Program-made: the position numbers and the translations under genes
Notes under the pieces: model-generated
Seen by the model: only the letters and a program-made list of their open reading frames with translations
Database searches by the model: none
What the model was told of the DNA's origin: nothing
Shown: positions 22,461 to 33,100 of the stretch, one piece after another
Layout: each line of letters begins with the position of its first letter
How positions within the stretch are numbered: position 1 is the first letter of the stretch
Origin: Carnegiea gigantea
Taxonomy: Eukaryota; Streptophyta; Magnoliopsida; Caryophyllales; Cactaceae
Assembly (NCBI GenBank): GCA_029747015.1
Contig: JAKOGI010000003.1
Location: 902,501-966,500 of the forward strand
Reading direction: 5' to 3'
DNA length: 64,000 bases

Positions 22461-23092
22461 TGTTAGGAATAATATTAGAGCAACAATAATAGCGGAAGCG
22501 ATAGGATAAGTTAGAGATTCAGAAATCAAGTAAATAACATAAAACAGAAATAAGAAGACAAGAGATTTAACGTGGAAAACCCAAATCGGGAAAAAACCAC
22601 GGACGGCGACAGCACCAGAACAATTCACTATGAGCAGGAAGAATACAACACGATCACAATCACCACAGTGATTTGATCTAAGAGCAGAATTACAACCTCT
22701 CTATTGTAATCTCTCACAAAGTACTTCTACCTCTCAATGTATGTATGAGTACTGGAGATGATTTAGATCCTAGGCTTGACCCCCTTTATATAGGGTCTAA
22801 ATAGCAGGAGTTTTCTCTTTAAAGTAGAACCCTAGCCGCCAGGAGGAATCCCCCTCGGAGACAGAAACCCTAGCCGCCATCCGAAAGAGGCGGCGAAAAG
22901 ACACGTGGCACGACCGTGCTACGTGGCACGGTCACCCAGTGCCACATGGCACGGCCGTGCCACGTGGCACGGCACCCCCGTGCCAATTTTCTGCCCCTCT
23001 CGGCTTGGTGCTCCTTCGTCGTGGCACGCCCGTGCTCGCGCAGCGTCATCCCACCGTGCCGGTACTCGAATTTTGGGTCATAAAACCCAACA
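22461..23092 (-). repeat. 3' LTR of the Gag-only Copia-type element
   Basis: Direct repeat of 24564-25195. It contains a GGGGTCAAGCC-type block, a TATATAAAGG TATA-like box on - (about 22,787-22,796) and the GTGGCACG-rich palindromic stretch at 22,904-22,985. Confidence 0.9.
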
Positions 23093-23193
23093 ATCTCCAC
23101 CTTGGACCAAAATCTCCAATCACTACTTTCTGACTTCGTCATCGCATCCCGAAGGGTGACGCCCCTTCCAAGGGGCAATGCCCCGAAGGGTGT

Positions 23194-24537
23194 TCAAATA
23201 CTGCGAATACCAACTAAGTCCAAGCAATGCTTGAACTTAGCTCTGGGAGATGATTTATATAAACTTTTCTTCATATAACCTGTCACAGTAGATGCCTGCA
23301 AGACATAGAGGCCTCCTTGCCTCAAACCCTTCAGCAGAATCCTACTGCCCTTTGAGACCTTCAGAACTCCACCTTCAGCTGAATATTTGCACCCTTTGGA
23401 TTCAAGGGTGCCCAACGAGATGAGGTTACGCTTCAAGTCAGGAACGTGACGAACATTCGATAAGGTCCTGACAACACCATCATGAATCTTGATTTTAACA
23501 GTACCAATTCCAGTTACATTACATTGGGCATTATTGCCCATGTGAACAACAATTGAATCAACTGGATCATATGTTGAAAACCAGTCCTTGTGAGGACACA
23601 TATGATAGGTACACTCAGAATCAAGAATCCAATCAAAATCACTCCCCCCTTCAGTAGAGGTAGCAAACAGAACGTCCCCATCAGAATCAGATTCAGCAAA
23701 TGAAGTTTCAGCAGGCTCCTGAGACTTATCTTCCTCTTTCTCCTTCTTCTTTTGCAGTTTCCAGCAGTTTGCAATAATATGACCCAATTTACCACAGTAA
23801 TTGCAGGTCTTTCCAGCATGAGGATTTTTAGACTTAGAACGGTTCTTACTCCTATTACCGTTCCCCTTTTCAGTTGCTGTACCTCTTACTGCTAATCCCT
23901 CAGCAGAATCAGCATGAATGTCAAGATCAAACTTCTCTTTAGACAACAGGTTTGACTTAACATCTTCAAACGATATAGTATTAGAATTACTATATAGCAT
24001 AATCTCCTTAAAATGTTTATAAGAAGGGGGTAACGACACAACAAGTAAAATAGCCTTATCTTCATCCTCAATTTTCACATCTAGACTCTCCAAGTCAACA
24101 AGAATAGAGTTAAACTCATTCAAATGCTTTTGGACAGGGGTACCTTCAGCCATACGAAAGGTATACAACCTTTCCTTCAAACGGATCTTGTTGGCGAGAC
24201 TCTTCGTCATGTAGAGTTCCTCCAGCCGAGCCCAAAGATCCACCGCAATTGTCTTATCAAGCACCTCTCGCAGGACATGTGGTGCCAAGCACAACTGTAT
24301 GGCTGAAACCGCTTTCAGCTCCAGTTCCTCCCATTCGTCCTCCGTCAACGACCCACGTCTCTTCTTTACATCTTCAGCCCACTGTTCTTCTGTCATCTTC
24401 TCAGGTTTTACGTGAGGTCCCTTCAGAACCTTCCACAACCCGTGCTGAATGAGAACTGCTCTCATCTGCACCTTCCAGAGATTAAAACTAATCTCCCCAT
24501 CGAATTTCTGAATATCTACCTTCATGATAGAAGACAT
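23194..24537 (-). CDS. Gag-protease polyprotein of a Copia-type element
   Basis: 447 aa from a true ATG at 24537, uninterrupted. The N-terminal about 220 residues are the UBN2-type Copia Gag (FDGEISFNLWKVQMRAVL near residue 13, later YMTKSLANKIRLKERLY). A basic linker (RSKNRSKSK) follows, then a CCHC zinc knuckle CNYCGKLGHIIANC near residue 242. The protease motif WILDSECTYHMC lies near residue 306, then the usual flap-like MGN and IGTVKI, then NVRHVPDLKRNLISL. The frame stops shortly after a YVL motif that would lead into the pre-integrase region. The canonical D-S-G of the protease reads D-S-E here, which probably weakens catalysis. Gag would form particles that package its own RNA; this is inferred from the family. 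Confidence 0.85.
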   Translation of the reverse strand: MSSIMKVDIQKFDGEISFNLWKVQMRAVLIQHGLWKVLKGPHVKPEKMTEEQWAEDVKKRRGSLTEDEWEELELKAVSAIQLCLAPHVLREVLDKTIAVDLWARLEELYMTKSLANKIRLKERLYTFRMAEGTPVQKHLNEFNSILVDLESLDVKIEDEDKAILLVVSLPPSYKHFKEIMLYSNSNTISFEDVKSNLLSKEKFDLDIHADSAEGLAVRGTATEKGNGNRSKNRSKSKNPHAGKTCNYCGKLGHIIANCWKLQKKKEKEEDKSQEPAETSFAESDSDGDVLFATSTEGGSDFDWILDSECTYHMCPHKDWFSTYDPVDSIVVHMGNNAQCNVTGIGTVKIKIHDGVVRTLSNVRHVPDLKRNLISLGTLESKGCKYSAEGGVLKVSKGSRILLKGLRQGGLYVLQASTVTGYMKKSLYKSSPRAKFKHCLDLVGIRSI

Positions 24538-24563
24538 CCTATAACCAAAACTCTGATACCACT

Positions 24564-25195
24564 TGTTAGGAATAATATTAGAGTAACAATAATAGCGGAA
24601 GCGATAGGATGAGTTAGAGATTCAGAAATCAAGTAAATAACAGAAAACAGAAATAAGAAGACAAGAGATTTAACGTGGAAAACCCAAATCGGGAAAAAAC
24701 CACGGACGGCGACAGCACCAGAACAATTCACTATGAGCAGGAAGAATACAACACGATCACAATCACCACAGTGATTTGATCTAAGAGCAGAATTACAACC
24801 TCTCTATTGTAATCTCTCACAAAGTACTTCTACCTCTCAATGTATGTATGAGTACTGGAGATGATTTAGATCTTAGGCTTGACCCCCTTTATATAGGGTC
24901 TAAATAGCAGAAGTTTTCCCTTTAAAGTAGAACCCTAACCGCCAGGAGGAATCCCCCTCGGAGACAGAAATCCTAGCCGCCATCCAAAAGAGGCGGCGAA
25001 AAGACACGTGGCACGACCGTGCTACGTGGCACGGTCACCCAGTGCCACATGGCACGACCGTGCCACGTGGCACGGCACCCCCGTGCCAATTTTCTGCCCC
25101 TCTCGGCTTGGTGCTCCTTCATCGTGGCACGCCCGTGCTCGCGCAGCGTCATCCCACTGTGCCGGTACTCGAATTTTGGGCCATAAAACCCAACA
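24564..25195 (-). repeat. 5' LTR of the Gag-only Copia-type element
   Basis: The same 632-bp length as the partner LTR and about 98% identical by eye. The primer-binding site lies directly inside at the left end in + coordinates. Substitutions are mostly transitions, as expected for methylated repeats. Confidence 0.9.
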
Positions 25196-25200
25196 ATCAT

Positions 25201-25867
25201 AATGAGAAATGGCTCCATGATTTCACTTTTTTGGAAGGTAGAATTTTGATCGGGGGAAATCATTTTTCATTAAAAAAAAATCGGTGAAACTGAATTTTCA
25301 TGTTATATTTTTTATTGTTTGGTACAAGATAAATTATTTTTTATGGAAAAAAGAAAGTGTCAACTGAATTAAGTAGTGAAAAATGCCGATTAAATTGCCA
25401 CAGCGGAGATAAACATTGACCAAATGAAGGAATATTGAGCCCGAAATTTGAATTTGAGTTTGTTTGATTTCTTCCATTGGATAATCAAATTTCGTTCAAA
25501 ATTATTAAAATCGAATTTTGCTCCAAAATTCCAATTGGCTGCATTCATCAAAATAGTCGAATAAAGAAAATTAACTTCCTTTATTCTCCAAATAGAAATT
25601 GTCCTTATGATCCATTGCAACGTTAAATTAATGAATTCACCCTTTACTTTTTTTTTTTAAAAAAAAACAAAGTGAACAGGACTAATGAAATGAGAAGAAA
25701 ACAAATTAAAGGATTAGGTTTGGCATTACAAGTGACTTTAGCATAAACATGTATCATAATCATCAGGGACTCCAAAAAAAAAAAGAAAAGAAAAAAGACA
25801 AAAAGAAGAGGAAGAAATGACCCCTTCTATTTACCATGCACGAAAAATATATTCTGCTGCCCAACAA
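25201..25867. other. ZIP gene 3' flank
   Basis: AT-rich with A and T runs. The minus-strand 3' UTR and poly(A) region of the ZIP gene must lie in its right part. No other feature was recognised. Confidence 0.4.
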
Positions 25868-27948
25868 TTAATCCCAAATCATGACAACAGCCATAACAGC
25901 AACCCCAAGAAGCACAGCACTGAACCTGATAAATGGGGTGTCAAAGTTGCATGGTTTCTGTGGCTTGTAACCTTTGGCAATTAGATGGTTTACGGCAACA
26001 TAGATAAAAATCCCACAAGCAAAGCCCATGCTGATGGCGTAGGTCCAATCAGCTGCGTGACCCTCGGTTGTAGCATCAATCCCAATGCCTATCGCCACAC
26101 CGAGAGGGCTCGAGATGGCAAAGGCGAATGAGTACATGATGGTCGCGAAAAGGGGCCTCTTCGGGATCATCCTCAGCAGTGCGATGCCCATGGCTACGGC
26201 TGCGAAAACCTTGTGCAGTGTTATTGTCCATAGGTTCCTCCATGCTTCTGCTTCAGTGGCTGGACAAAAGGGAAGAACAAAGGTGTTATTAACTTCAGAG
26301 GAGGAAAAGAATTGAACTGGCTGATTCTAGCACTACACATCAATGAATTAAGTAGTGAAAAATGGACATGTTACTGATTGTCCAAGAACCAACTCAACCA
26401 AAAGCTTAAGCCAGTGGTTAGAGGCTTAAGAATAAGTTTATACTCTAGCACACTCCCTCACGCGAATGTCCTTTGGGTTTTAATTGTTGATGCTGCAAAG
26501 GCTCCCCTACCTTGCGCAATAAATCAATATGGGGGTCGTTGATATTCGAACTTGAGACTTAAAGGTTCTGATACCATGTTTTAAGAACTAATTCAACCAA
26601 AAACTTAACATGTTCATTGAGATGGTTCTTAAACACAAAGGTTGGTGCATGCCCGGTCGGGCGGTTAATTAAGCGGACAACCAGCCATGACCTAGTTTTT
26701 AGATCCAAGTGCTCTATAACATGTTTAGGATAAGACATTTATGTTAGAGCATAAAATCTATTTCTAGGCAAACATCGGTTTAAAGTTTTGGTTGCGGAGG
26801 TTCTTGAACAATTTGTCCTTTGTTGGATTCTTTTATTTTAAAAAGGGGGAGTGACTTCTTATAATAGGTTTACCTTACCAAGATTTTACACCATATATTT
26901 TCTACAGTAAGATGGGCTAAAACGTGGTTCGGCCAACTCAAAAACCTTTCCGATGCGGGCGCTTCGTTGCAGATCGGCCACATTTTGAATCCATGGGTAT
27001 TACACCAAATATCGAAGTTTCTAATAGAGTGTGATGCATATGGGCATGTCCATGATTATATTGTTGGTACTGCATCATGTTTTGAGAAGTACATAAGCTA
27101 AGTTTCGCGCGTTCATTCTATGGCCTGTCCCTTCCCAACGACCGAGTCAAACCAAACCAACCTCCCATCGCAAACGGAAAATATGGGAGCAAGAAACCAG
27201 AACTAAGTTTTAAAAAAAAAAAAAAAAAAAACAGTAGAAATGAACAAACAATCAATCAAAGAATTAATTAGGAAGAAAAGATGGAATTATATTGGTGTTA
27301 GTTACCTGCAACACCAACAACAATGCCCTCGAAAATTGAATGAAAACAAAGGGCAAGAATAAGAAGGATGGTGTCCCCAAGGGAAGTTGTCCTTATAAAG
27401 ATAGGGCTGTGCTCCACAGCTCCATGGCCCTCCGACTCTCTGGGCTGAACTTGATCGGTTTTTCCTCCTTCTACTTCCACCAAAACCCTAGCATTCCCTG
27501 ACGCCTTTTTAGCAATATAGACCACTATGCAATCCCCAAACATGGTCAGAAGGTAACCAACACAGGCCAACATGAACGAAAATGGGTAATCGATGGACGT
27601 AACGCTCTCGAATGTGGCGGTGGAATCGCTCAAGAAATGCATCATCGAAGTTCCCAAGAAAATCCCGGCTGCAAACTGAGTCCCTAAGACGAGAAAGCCC
27701 TCGTTCCATCGCAGGAAGTAGGGGGAGACCCCAAAGGAGAAGGTGCTCACAAAGAAGATGATGAGACACCATATTTTCACTAATATGAGTTTCTTGGAAT
27801 GGAGATTCTTGGAAGCATTGGAGTCGCCACTGTATGGACTATCATGGTCATCGCTCCCTCCATGGGCATTGATCAGGATGAACTGGAGGGAGAGGAGGAG
27901 GATGGCGAAAGAAGTTGACTCGAGATATCTCCTGAGAGGAGGAGCCAT
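25868..27948 (-). CDS. ZIP-family zinc/divalent metal transporter, ZIP2/ZIP11-like
   Basis: An integral membrane transporter moving Zn2+ and related divalent metals into the cytosol. Two exons, 27948-27306 and 26259-25868, joined GT-AG in phase 1, give 344 aa, close to the Arabidopsis ZIP2 length. A hydrophobic N-terminal signal ends near INAHGG. TM1 to TM3 follow ([26 protein letters not shown] with [21 protein letters not shown]). The loop before TM4 is short and His-poor. The metal-path residues are intact: [11 protein letters not shown] in TM4 and [14 protein letters not shown] in TM5. TM6 to TM8 end in [11 protein letters not shown], the typical C-terminus of the ZIP2 branch. The start is the only good ATG and opens the signal peptide. 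The 1,046-bp intron holds TRIM debris. No breaks. The substrate (Zn versus Mn) cannot be decided from sequence. Confidence 0.94.
26379..26635 (-). mobile_element. TRIM family 1 element inside the ZIP intron
   Basis: A 72-bp left repeat (26379-26450) is the reverse complement of the 19,273 LTR type (TGTCCAAGAACC to ACTCTAGCA). A CCCTCACGCG tract (reverse polypurine tract) follows, about 115 bp of internal sequence, GGTTCTGATACCA (reverse primer-binding site) and a second LTR start at 26577. The right repeat is normal for about 30 bp and then switches to the opposite LTR strand (ATTGAGATGGTTCTTAAACA), so it is rearranged. It is wholly intronic. Confidence 0.65.
26742..26810 (+). mobile_element. 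Solo LTR of TRIM family 1 inside the ZIP intron
   Basis: 69 bp starting TGTTAGAGCATAAAATC and ending GGTTCTTGAACA, aligned to the 72-bp TRIM LTR of 19,490-19,561. No primer-binding site or polypurine tract adjoins it. Confidence 0.55.
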
Positions 27949-29652
27949 GGGAGGTTGAGTAATGTTGATATTGTTTATTATGATAATGATCTAGTCGATT
28001 ATCCCTTAGCTTGCTTCCTTTCCCAATTGAGGTCAAGTCTTTGAATTTATGATCTTCGAATTAGTTGTCAATTTATATGAAGTTTAGCAGAAGCTGTATT
28101 ATTTTCAGTTTTATAATTGAATAATTAAACTGGAGCTTAATTAATTCGTATGAAAACCATACAATCTCCTAACTTGCAGTACAGATATGACTTGGCAAAT
28201 GTTGTACTACCAACTGTCTGATCTGTGATGCCATAATGCAGTACTATTGTTGCAATGCTGCCCTCATGTACATGAGTTGTGAACTTCCCATAAATGGGCT
28301 TAGCTGGGCTGAGCGCGGGTGGATCTTAAGAACTAGCCCACCAATCCCATATGAGCATATTATAAATTTTATCGACTTATTCTCGTATCTTCCTATTTGT
28401 TCCATTTTCATCAAACTATAAGAAATTACATGAATAGATTTGAACGATTTAAGCCATATAACATTTATAAATCTAGCTTTTAAAATCTAAAGTGTGTGTA
28501 TCGATGTGCATGTCTATATATATACAGAGTCAAGTCTCTCAATTAGGAAAATAAAAAGTATACGATAGAATCTAATTCTATATTCTAAACATTTTCACAT
28601 ACATAAGAATATCTTTCTATATGTAGAATTTTTGCCGACAATGAACAACACATCCTCCCCCCAAAAAAAAACAAAGAAAGAAAGACGCCATCTGTTTTTT
28701 CACTCAACTTACATTTTTATTTTACCATGCAAAGTATCAAAAGTTTATGCTATTTAGTACTCAAAATGAAGTTGCACCTCTAGATTATTCATATACACAT
28801 GACAACAAAGTACGTTATGCTATTGTTACCTTATTTGATGATTAATTTGTTAATAGCTAGCTATGAGCTATTAGCCGATTGAATTGATTTTTTACATCAG
28901 TTGTTCAAATTAGTTGCTTCCAGAAAAAGTAGTGAAAATAGTTATCCTCAAAAAGATATGAGATACAATGCGCATTTTCAAAGTAGTTTATATTAATTCT
29001 ATGTCCGAAAAACACATTTTCTAAACATAAACTACATGTAAAAAAGTTTTGAAGAAAAAAGGCAAATACAAATGTCAGACAGAGATGTAGGGCCGGCCAG
29101 AAGTGGACCGGCAAAGTCCAGTCCAATCTAGGGCGGTCTTCATACGAGTAAAGGCATGAAGCATGCTGTTTTGCTCCCCAAATTTTCTAAAATCGGTCAA
29201 CAGTGGTCATCTGGTGACAACGCATCTCACCTTTAAGTATAATTTCAATTTTCAAATTCTAGTACAATATATACAATATAATAGAGACCAAAAGTTCACA
29301 AATAACATCATCGTAATACTTTAAAATGAGATCACGTAAGCAATGATGACAATTAACAAGGAGACGAGTCAACCCGTTGCACTTTACCTCTGAACTGGTT
29401 TTCCACCTTGCATGTGATCACTATTCATACAATTCTGCGGATCCTTGATCATATACAAAGTAAGGCCATCGAGACCAATCGAGTAACAGCAAACCACTAC
29501 GTGAGCGCAAGTGACAGTACGATTTCACAGTTGTACATTTTTCAGGGAGCATTGTTATATAAGACATTCAGCAATGAATCCTAAGTCTACATATACAGAA
29601 AGCTGCCCAGCAAGGCATAGGGTAGGATCAGATTAAAGTTGGAGTTGGAAAC
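27949..29652. other. Spacer between ZIP promoter and SDIR1 3' end
   Basis: The left part is the ZIP promoter on -, with a TATA candidate at 28,071-28,077. The right part includes the 3' UTR of the SDIR1-like gene. No coding frame with a domain and no RNA gene was seen. I found no zinc-deficiency response palindrome (RTGTCGACAY) in the first 300 bp. Confidence 0.45.
28071..28077 (-). promoter_or_regulatory. Candidate TATA box of the ZIP gene
   Basis: ATATAAAT on -, about 125 bp upstream of the ZIP start codon, in an otherwise AT-rich region, so a chance match is possible. Confidence 0.35.
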
Positions 29653-32600
29653 TTAGACCATATCAGCAACATCTGCCGGTGCATTATTCAAGCCTTGTTG
29701 CATTTGTGATCCTACTCTAATTTTGCACACAGGACAAGTGCCCCGTTGGCTCAGCCATGGATCAATGCAGTTGACATGGAACTGCAAAAAGAATTTGAAA
29801 ACATGTTATCCCTATTCAAACTTTGGCTCTGTTCGGCAAAATCAGCGATTCAAGTAGCAGATAGCAGTTCAGGTAGCAGATAACTGTTTAGATAGCCGAT
29901 AGCATTTTTAATTTAGTTGTTAGCGGATAGCTATTTGAATGAGCAATTGAAATAAATGTGTTCAGTAAATTTAGTTGTTGGGTTAGCTGATTAATATAAA
30001 TTTACATAAAAAAATCTATATAATTTCCAAATATAAAATTTCCAAATGATATTTTTTAGCAAAAAAATATGAAACACTACTTTTGAATGCAAAACATTAA
30101 CAGTATTAGCTTTTCAGAAACGCTACTTAAAACGTTAAACGCTACTTGAAATGCCAGTCAAAACACCATGTTACCGAACACCCAAAATTACTTAATGAGT
30201 GTATTGACTTAGCCAAAACGCTAAACGCTACCCAAAACGCTGTTGCCGAACACGCCCTTTATTTGGCATCAAATTTGGGAAGGCTTTTTCTTTTTTTTCT
30301 GTTTTCTTGGGGGGCGTTTCTTGTATGGTTTCAGGAACAATTTTGGGAAGTCGCCCAAAAACGAACGCATCAAATTCTAGAAGTTAAGCAGTGTAAATCA
30401 CAGGAATCATGTAAAATTATGTGGATTAAAGCCAGTTTAAATTACATGAAACATGTTAAATTTTGCATCAGGTGTGGATCTAAATAAAGTGTCAAATGTC
30501 CATATCCAAGACAGCGTCAAGTATTGGAACAAATAATTGCAGTGAAATAAAGAGTCTGCGAATTAAGACAGGGGAAGGCTGGACAAAATGAATGATCAGT
30601 AACAAGCTCAGATACAGGATTCATCACAAACCTGATGCAAACATGGCAAGGTACGCAGGAGATCCCCTCTCTTGACGTGCTCCAAGCAAACGGTACATGT
30701 CATATCATCTTCTAAACTCTTAGCATTGCTAGCATCTTGCTTTACCTATACTCGAAGTAATAGAAGGATCAATTGAGCAAGAACAGATTATATTCCTCAA
30801 GGGTCACAGCACATAACCACTCTGTGCGCAAAGCAGAAATGCAAGTTGACACAAAATAGGGCTTTTTTTTGCCCCTACCCAGACAAAAAGCATCACTATG
30901 CCTATATCTTAATTAGGCCTGGATCCAAATGACATTATAGAACGATATTAGTACCTGGTGTTGATAGTCATTCAGTATATACAAACAATACTAAGTGACA
31001 GCACCCAGTGAAAACATCTTAGCTTGTTCTTGACTTGTGAATGAGATAACCACAATGCCTAGTCTTTAGACATTTTCACGACATGAACATGAACGTGAAC
31101 AAATGAGAAGCAGGGAAGAGAACAAAATAAAAACAGCAAAGTGATCACAGTACACGGCCAGTCCAAGCGCAATTACATAACAGCAAGCATAGATTAATTA
31201 GTTCAGCTGATTATCCCATGACAATCATGACATACCACAAAAAAAAGGGGCAAAGAATATCATTTTACCCTATGTCCAAACAATTGAAGTCAGATCACAA
31301 GACTATCAGACTATGCAATAAATTCAGGAAGAGAATAACCAGGCAATTGCAATAATATATCATACAACTCGAGGAAAAAAAATTGTTACATACCTCGGGT
31401 GTGCTGGATGAAGGTGAATCCTCTTTTGATGATGAATCCTCACTGCCAGGAAAAATATAAATTTGTAACTATAAATTATGGTAGTTACAGACACTAGCCA
31501 CCTGCAATATAGCTTCCCTAATGCACAAGATCATTTCTATAAGTTTATCTTGAAAAAGGAAAAAACAAAATCTATGATTTCATCTTCTTTTGCCACAACT
31601 ACAAGTGCTTTAGCTACAACCATAAATAACCACAAGCATACAACTTCTCCAGACTGACACAGCCAGCAGTGCTGAACGATCATTGAATAACATATTCATC
31701 TCTTCTTGAGTTATAAAGACAGAGTTACATCACAATTACTTTAGCATCAATCTGATTTCACATCATTATCTTGTCCTACCAGCATTTCTTCACATCAAAA
31801 ACCAATCCTCTTTTCAGATATCATTATCAAGTTCCGGAATAAGCGATTCACTAACAATGCTCACACCAGCTGCAGAGCTCAATTGCAACCCTTGAAGGCA
31901 CGAACTTCATGATAAAACCAAAGGACAAACAATCTTACGAAAAACTGCAAATTAAGCACATTACCTTCCTGGCCCTCTGCCCTGATACTTGTGGACAGGT
32001 AAGGCATTGATCTCTTCCTCACTCATTGAAGTGGTGGAGGAAACATTGTCAGAGTCCAACGCTCTTAATGTCTCATAATCTGCAGAGGATCAGCAAAGAA
32101 TAACGCCATTTTTAACATAATTAAAAAATGCCTCAGCCCCCCCCCCCCCCACCCCACCCAAAACCCAAAAAAAAAGTCTATATAGGCCTCCCGTTCCTAA
32201 GAATTTACATGGTGCAAGAACATGAAGATTGAAAAACAACTGCAACATCTAAGGGCATACCTAGATCATCAAAATCACGATCAAGAAGTGCAAGCTGAAG
32301 CCTCAGTCCCTGTAACCGTCCTCTGCTAGCAAAAGCTATGGATGGTGGCATCTGCAAGCGCAACTCCGTTCCAAATAAGCCACTTGCACCGGCAGCATGA
32401 GCTTGGGCTCGTAGTTGTTGATAAGTAGCATAAATCCTTAAGCTTGTGGCAATGAGAAACACACCAAGAACTAGCCACAGCTGCATAGGTTCAGGGTATC
32501 TTGTGAATACTCATAAAAGTTGTGGCTATATGTGTAAAAAAGCACATATATGTTGATGAGAAATTACCAGAAAATTAGGAGACATCTGATGGGAATTCAA

Positions 32601-33100
32601 AATTGTGAACAGCAGAAGAACTGCACGAGCAGGGGGAAAAAGAGGAAAACACCTATAAGTCCCACATAAATACAAATGGAAAGATTTAATATAAGAGACT
32701 AACACAACGGAAAGCTTACCAGTGATAAGAAAAGCCAGCGAATTTGTATTTATAGGCCGAACAGGCTGTATCCTCTGTTGGGAAAAAGAAGTCGAGAACT
32801 GAGTCAAATTTACACATCCAAATTCATATCCCAATAGGTAGGAGACATCCTTTTTTTTGGGTTGTACAAAGTAGCTCAATGAGGGGCCCCTATCTCATGC
32901 ATTACTCACCACCCTATAGGCCGTGGGCAACAGAAAGGGTGAGTGGTTAGGGATAAAGGGAAGGGGGGAAAACTCCACCATGCCTCTGAATGAAAACCAT
33001 ACTAAAAGAAAAATATACATACCAGTGAACGTCGTCCAGGAATAATTCCAGCAAACTCATTTTCAATATCGCCTCTAGTACCCCGGAAAACAAAACTCAT
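29653..33100 (-). CDS. SDIR1: RING-H2 E3 ubiquitin ligase, SDIR1-like
   Basis: Homologue of SALT- AND DROUGHT-INDUCED RING FINGER 1, an ER-membrane E3 ligase that promotes ABA and stress signalling. Eight coding exons: 33100-33023, 32774-32720, 32620-32568, 32480-32261, 32079-31965, 31442-31394, 30745-30632 and 29781-29653. All are GT-AG and phase-consistent, giving 270 aa (Arabidopsis 273). The N-terminus MSFVFRGTRGD is diagnostic. Two membrane segments follow (NSLAFLI with LLLFTILNSH; LWLVLGVFLIATSLRIYAT). Then come the conserved GRLQGLRLQLALLDRDFDDL block and SMSEEEINALPVHKY. The RING-H2 is split between exons 7 and 8: CTVC, then CLHQFHVNC, then CPVC. The C-terminus ends DMV. The 5' UTR is itself spliced (33,101-33,150 and about 34,102 upstream). 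The last intron holds a MITE-like repeat. The long introns explain why only fragments show as open frames. Confidence 0.95.
29825..30257. mobile_element. MITE-like element in the last intron of the SDIR1-like gene
   Basis: About 433 bp with terminal inverted repeats: left GGCTCTGTTCGGCAAAATCA, right end (reverse complement) GGGCGTGTTCGGCAACAGCG. The inverted similarity continues inward through AGTAGC/GGTAGCG motifs. The interior is AT-rich and non-coding. The GTTCGGCA ends suit hAT- or PIF/Harbinger-derived MITEs. A target duplication could not be fixed (CTTT versus TTT flanks). Confidence 0.65.

Larger units (their letters stand above)
22461..25195 (-). mobile_element. Copia-type LTR retrotransposon encoding only Gag-protease (non-autonomous)
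   Basis: A 2,735-bp element bounded by two 632-bp LTRs and flanked by a perfect 5-bp target duplication ATCAT (22456-22460 and 25196-25200). On - the LTR begins TGTTGGGTTTTATG and ends CCTAACA. The 5' LTR is followed by a primer-binding site TGGTATCAGAG at about 24,551-24,561. A purine-rich AAGGTGGAGAT tract precedes the 3' LTR. The only gene is a 447-codon gag-protease ORF; integrase, reverse transcriptase and RNase H are absent. The LTRs differ at about 13 of 632 positions by eye (about 98% identical), so insertion is fairly recent. It must depend on an autonomous Copia element for replication. Confidence 0.9.

Noticed and set aside
22905..23178. Overlapping frames of 64-102 codons in the Copia-type LTR
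   Set aside because: Created by the GTGGCACG palindrome cluster, and repeated in the other LTR.
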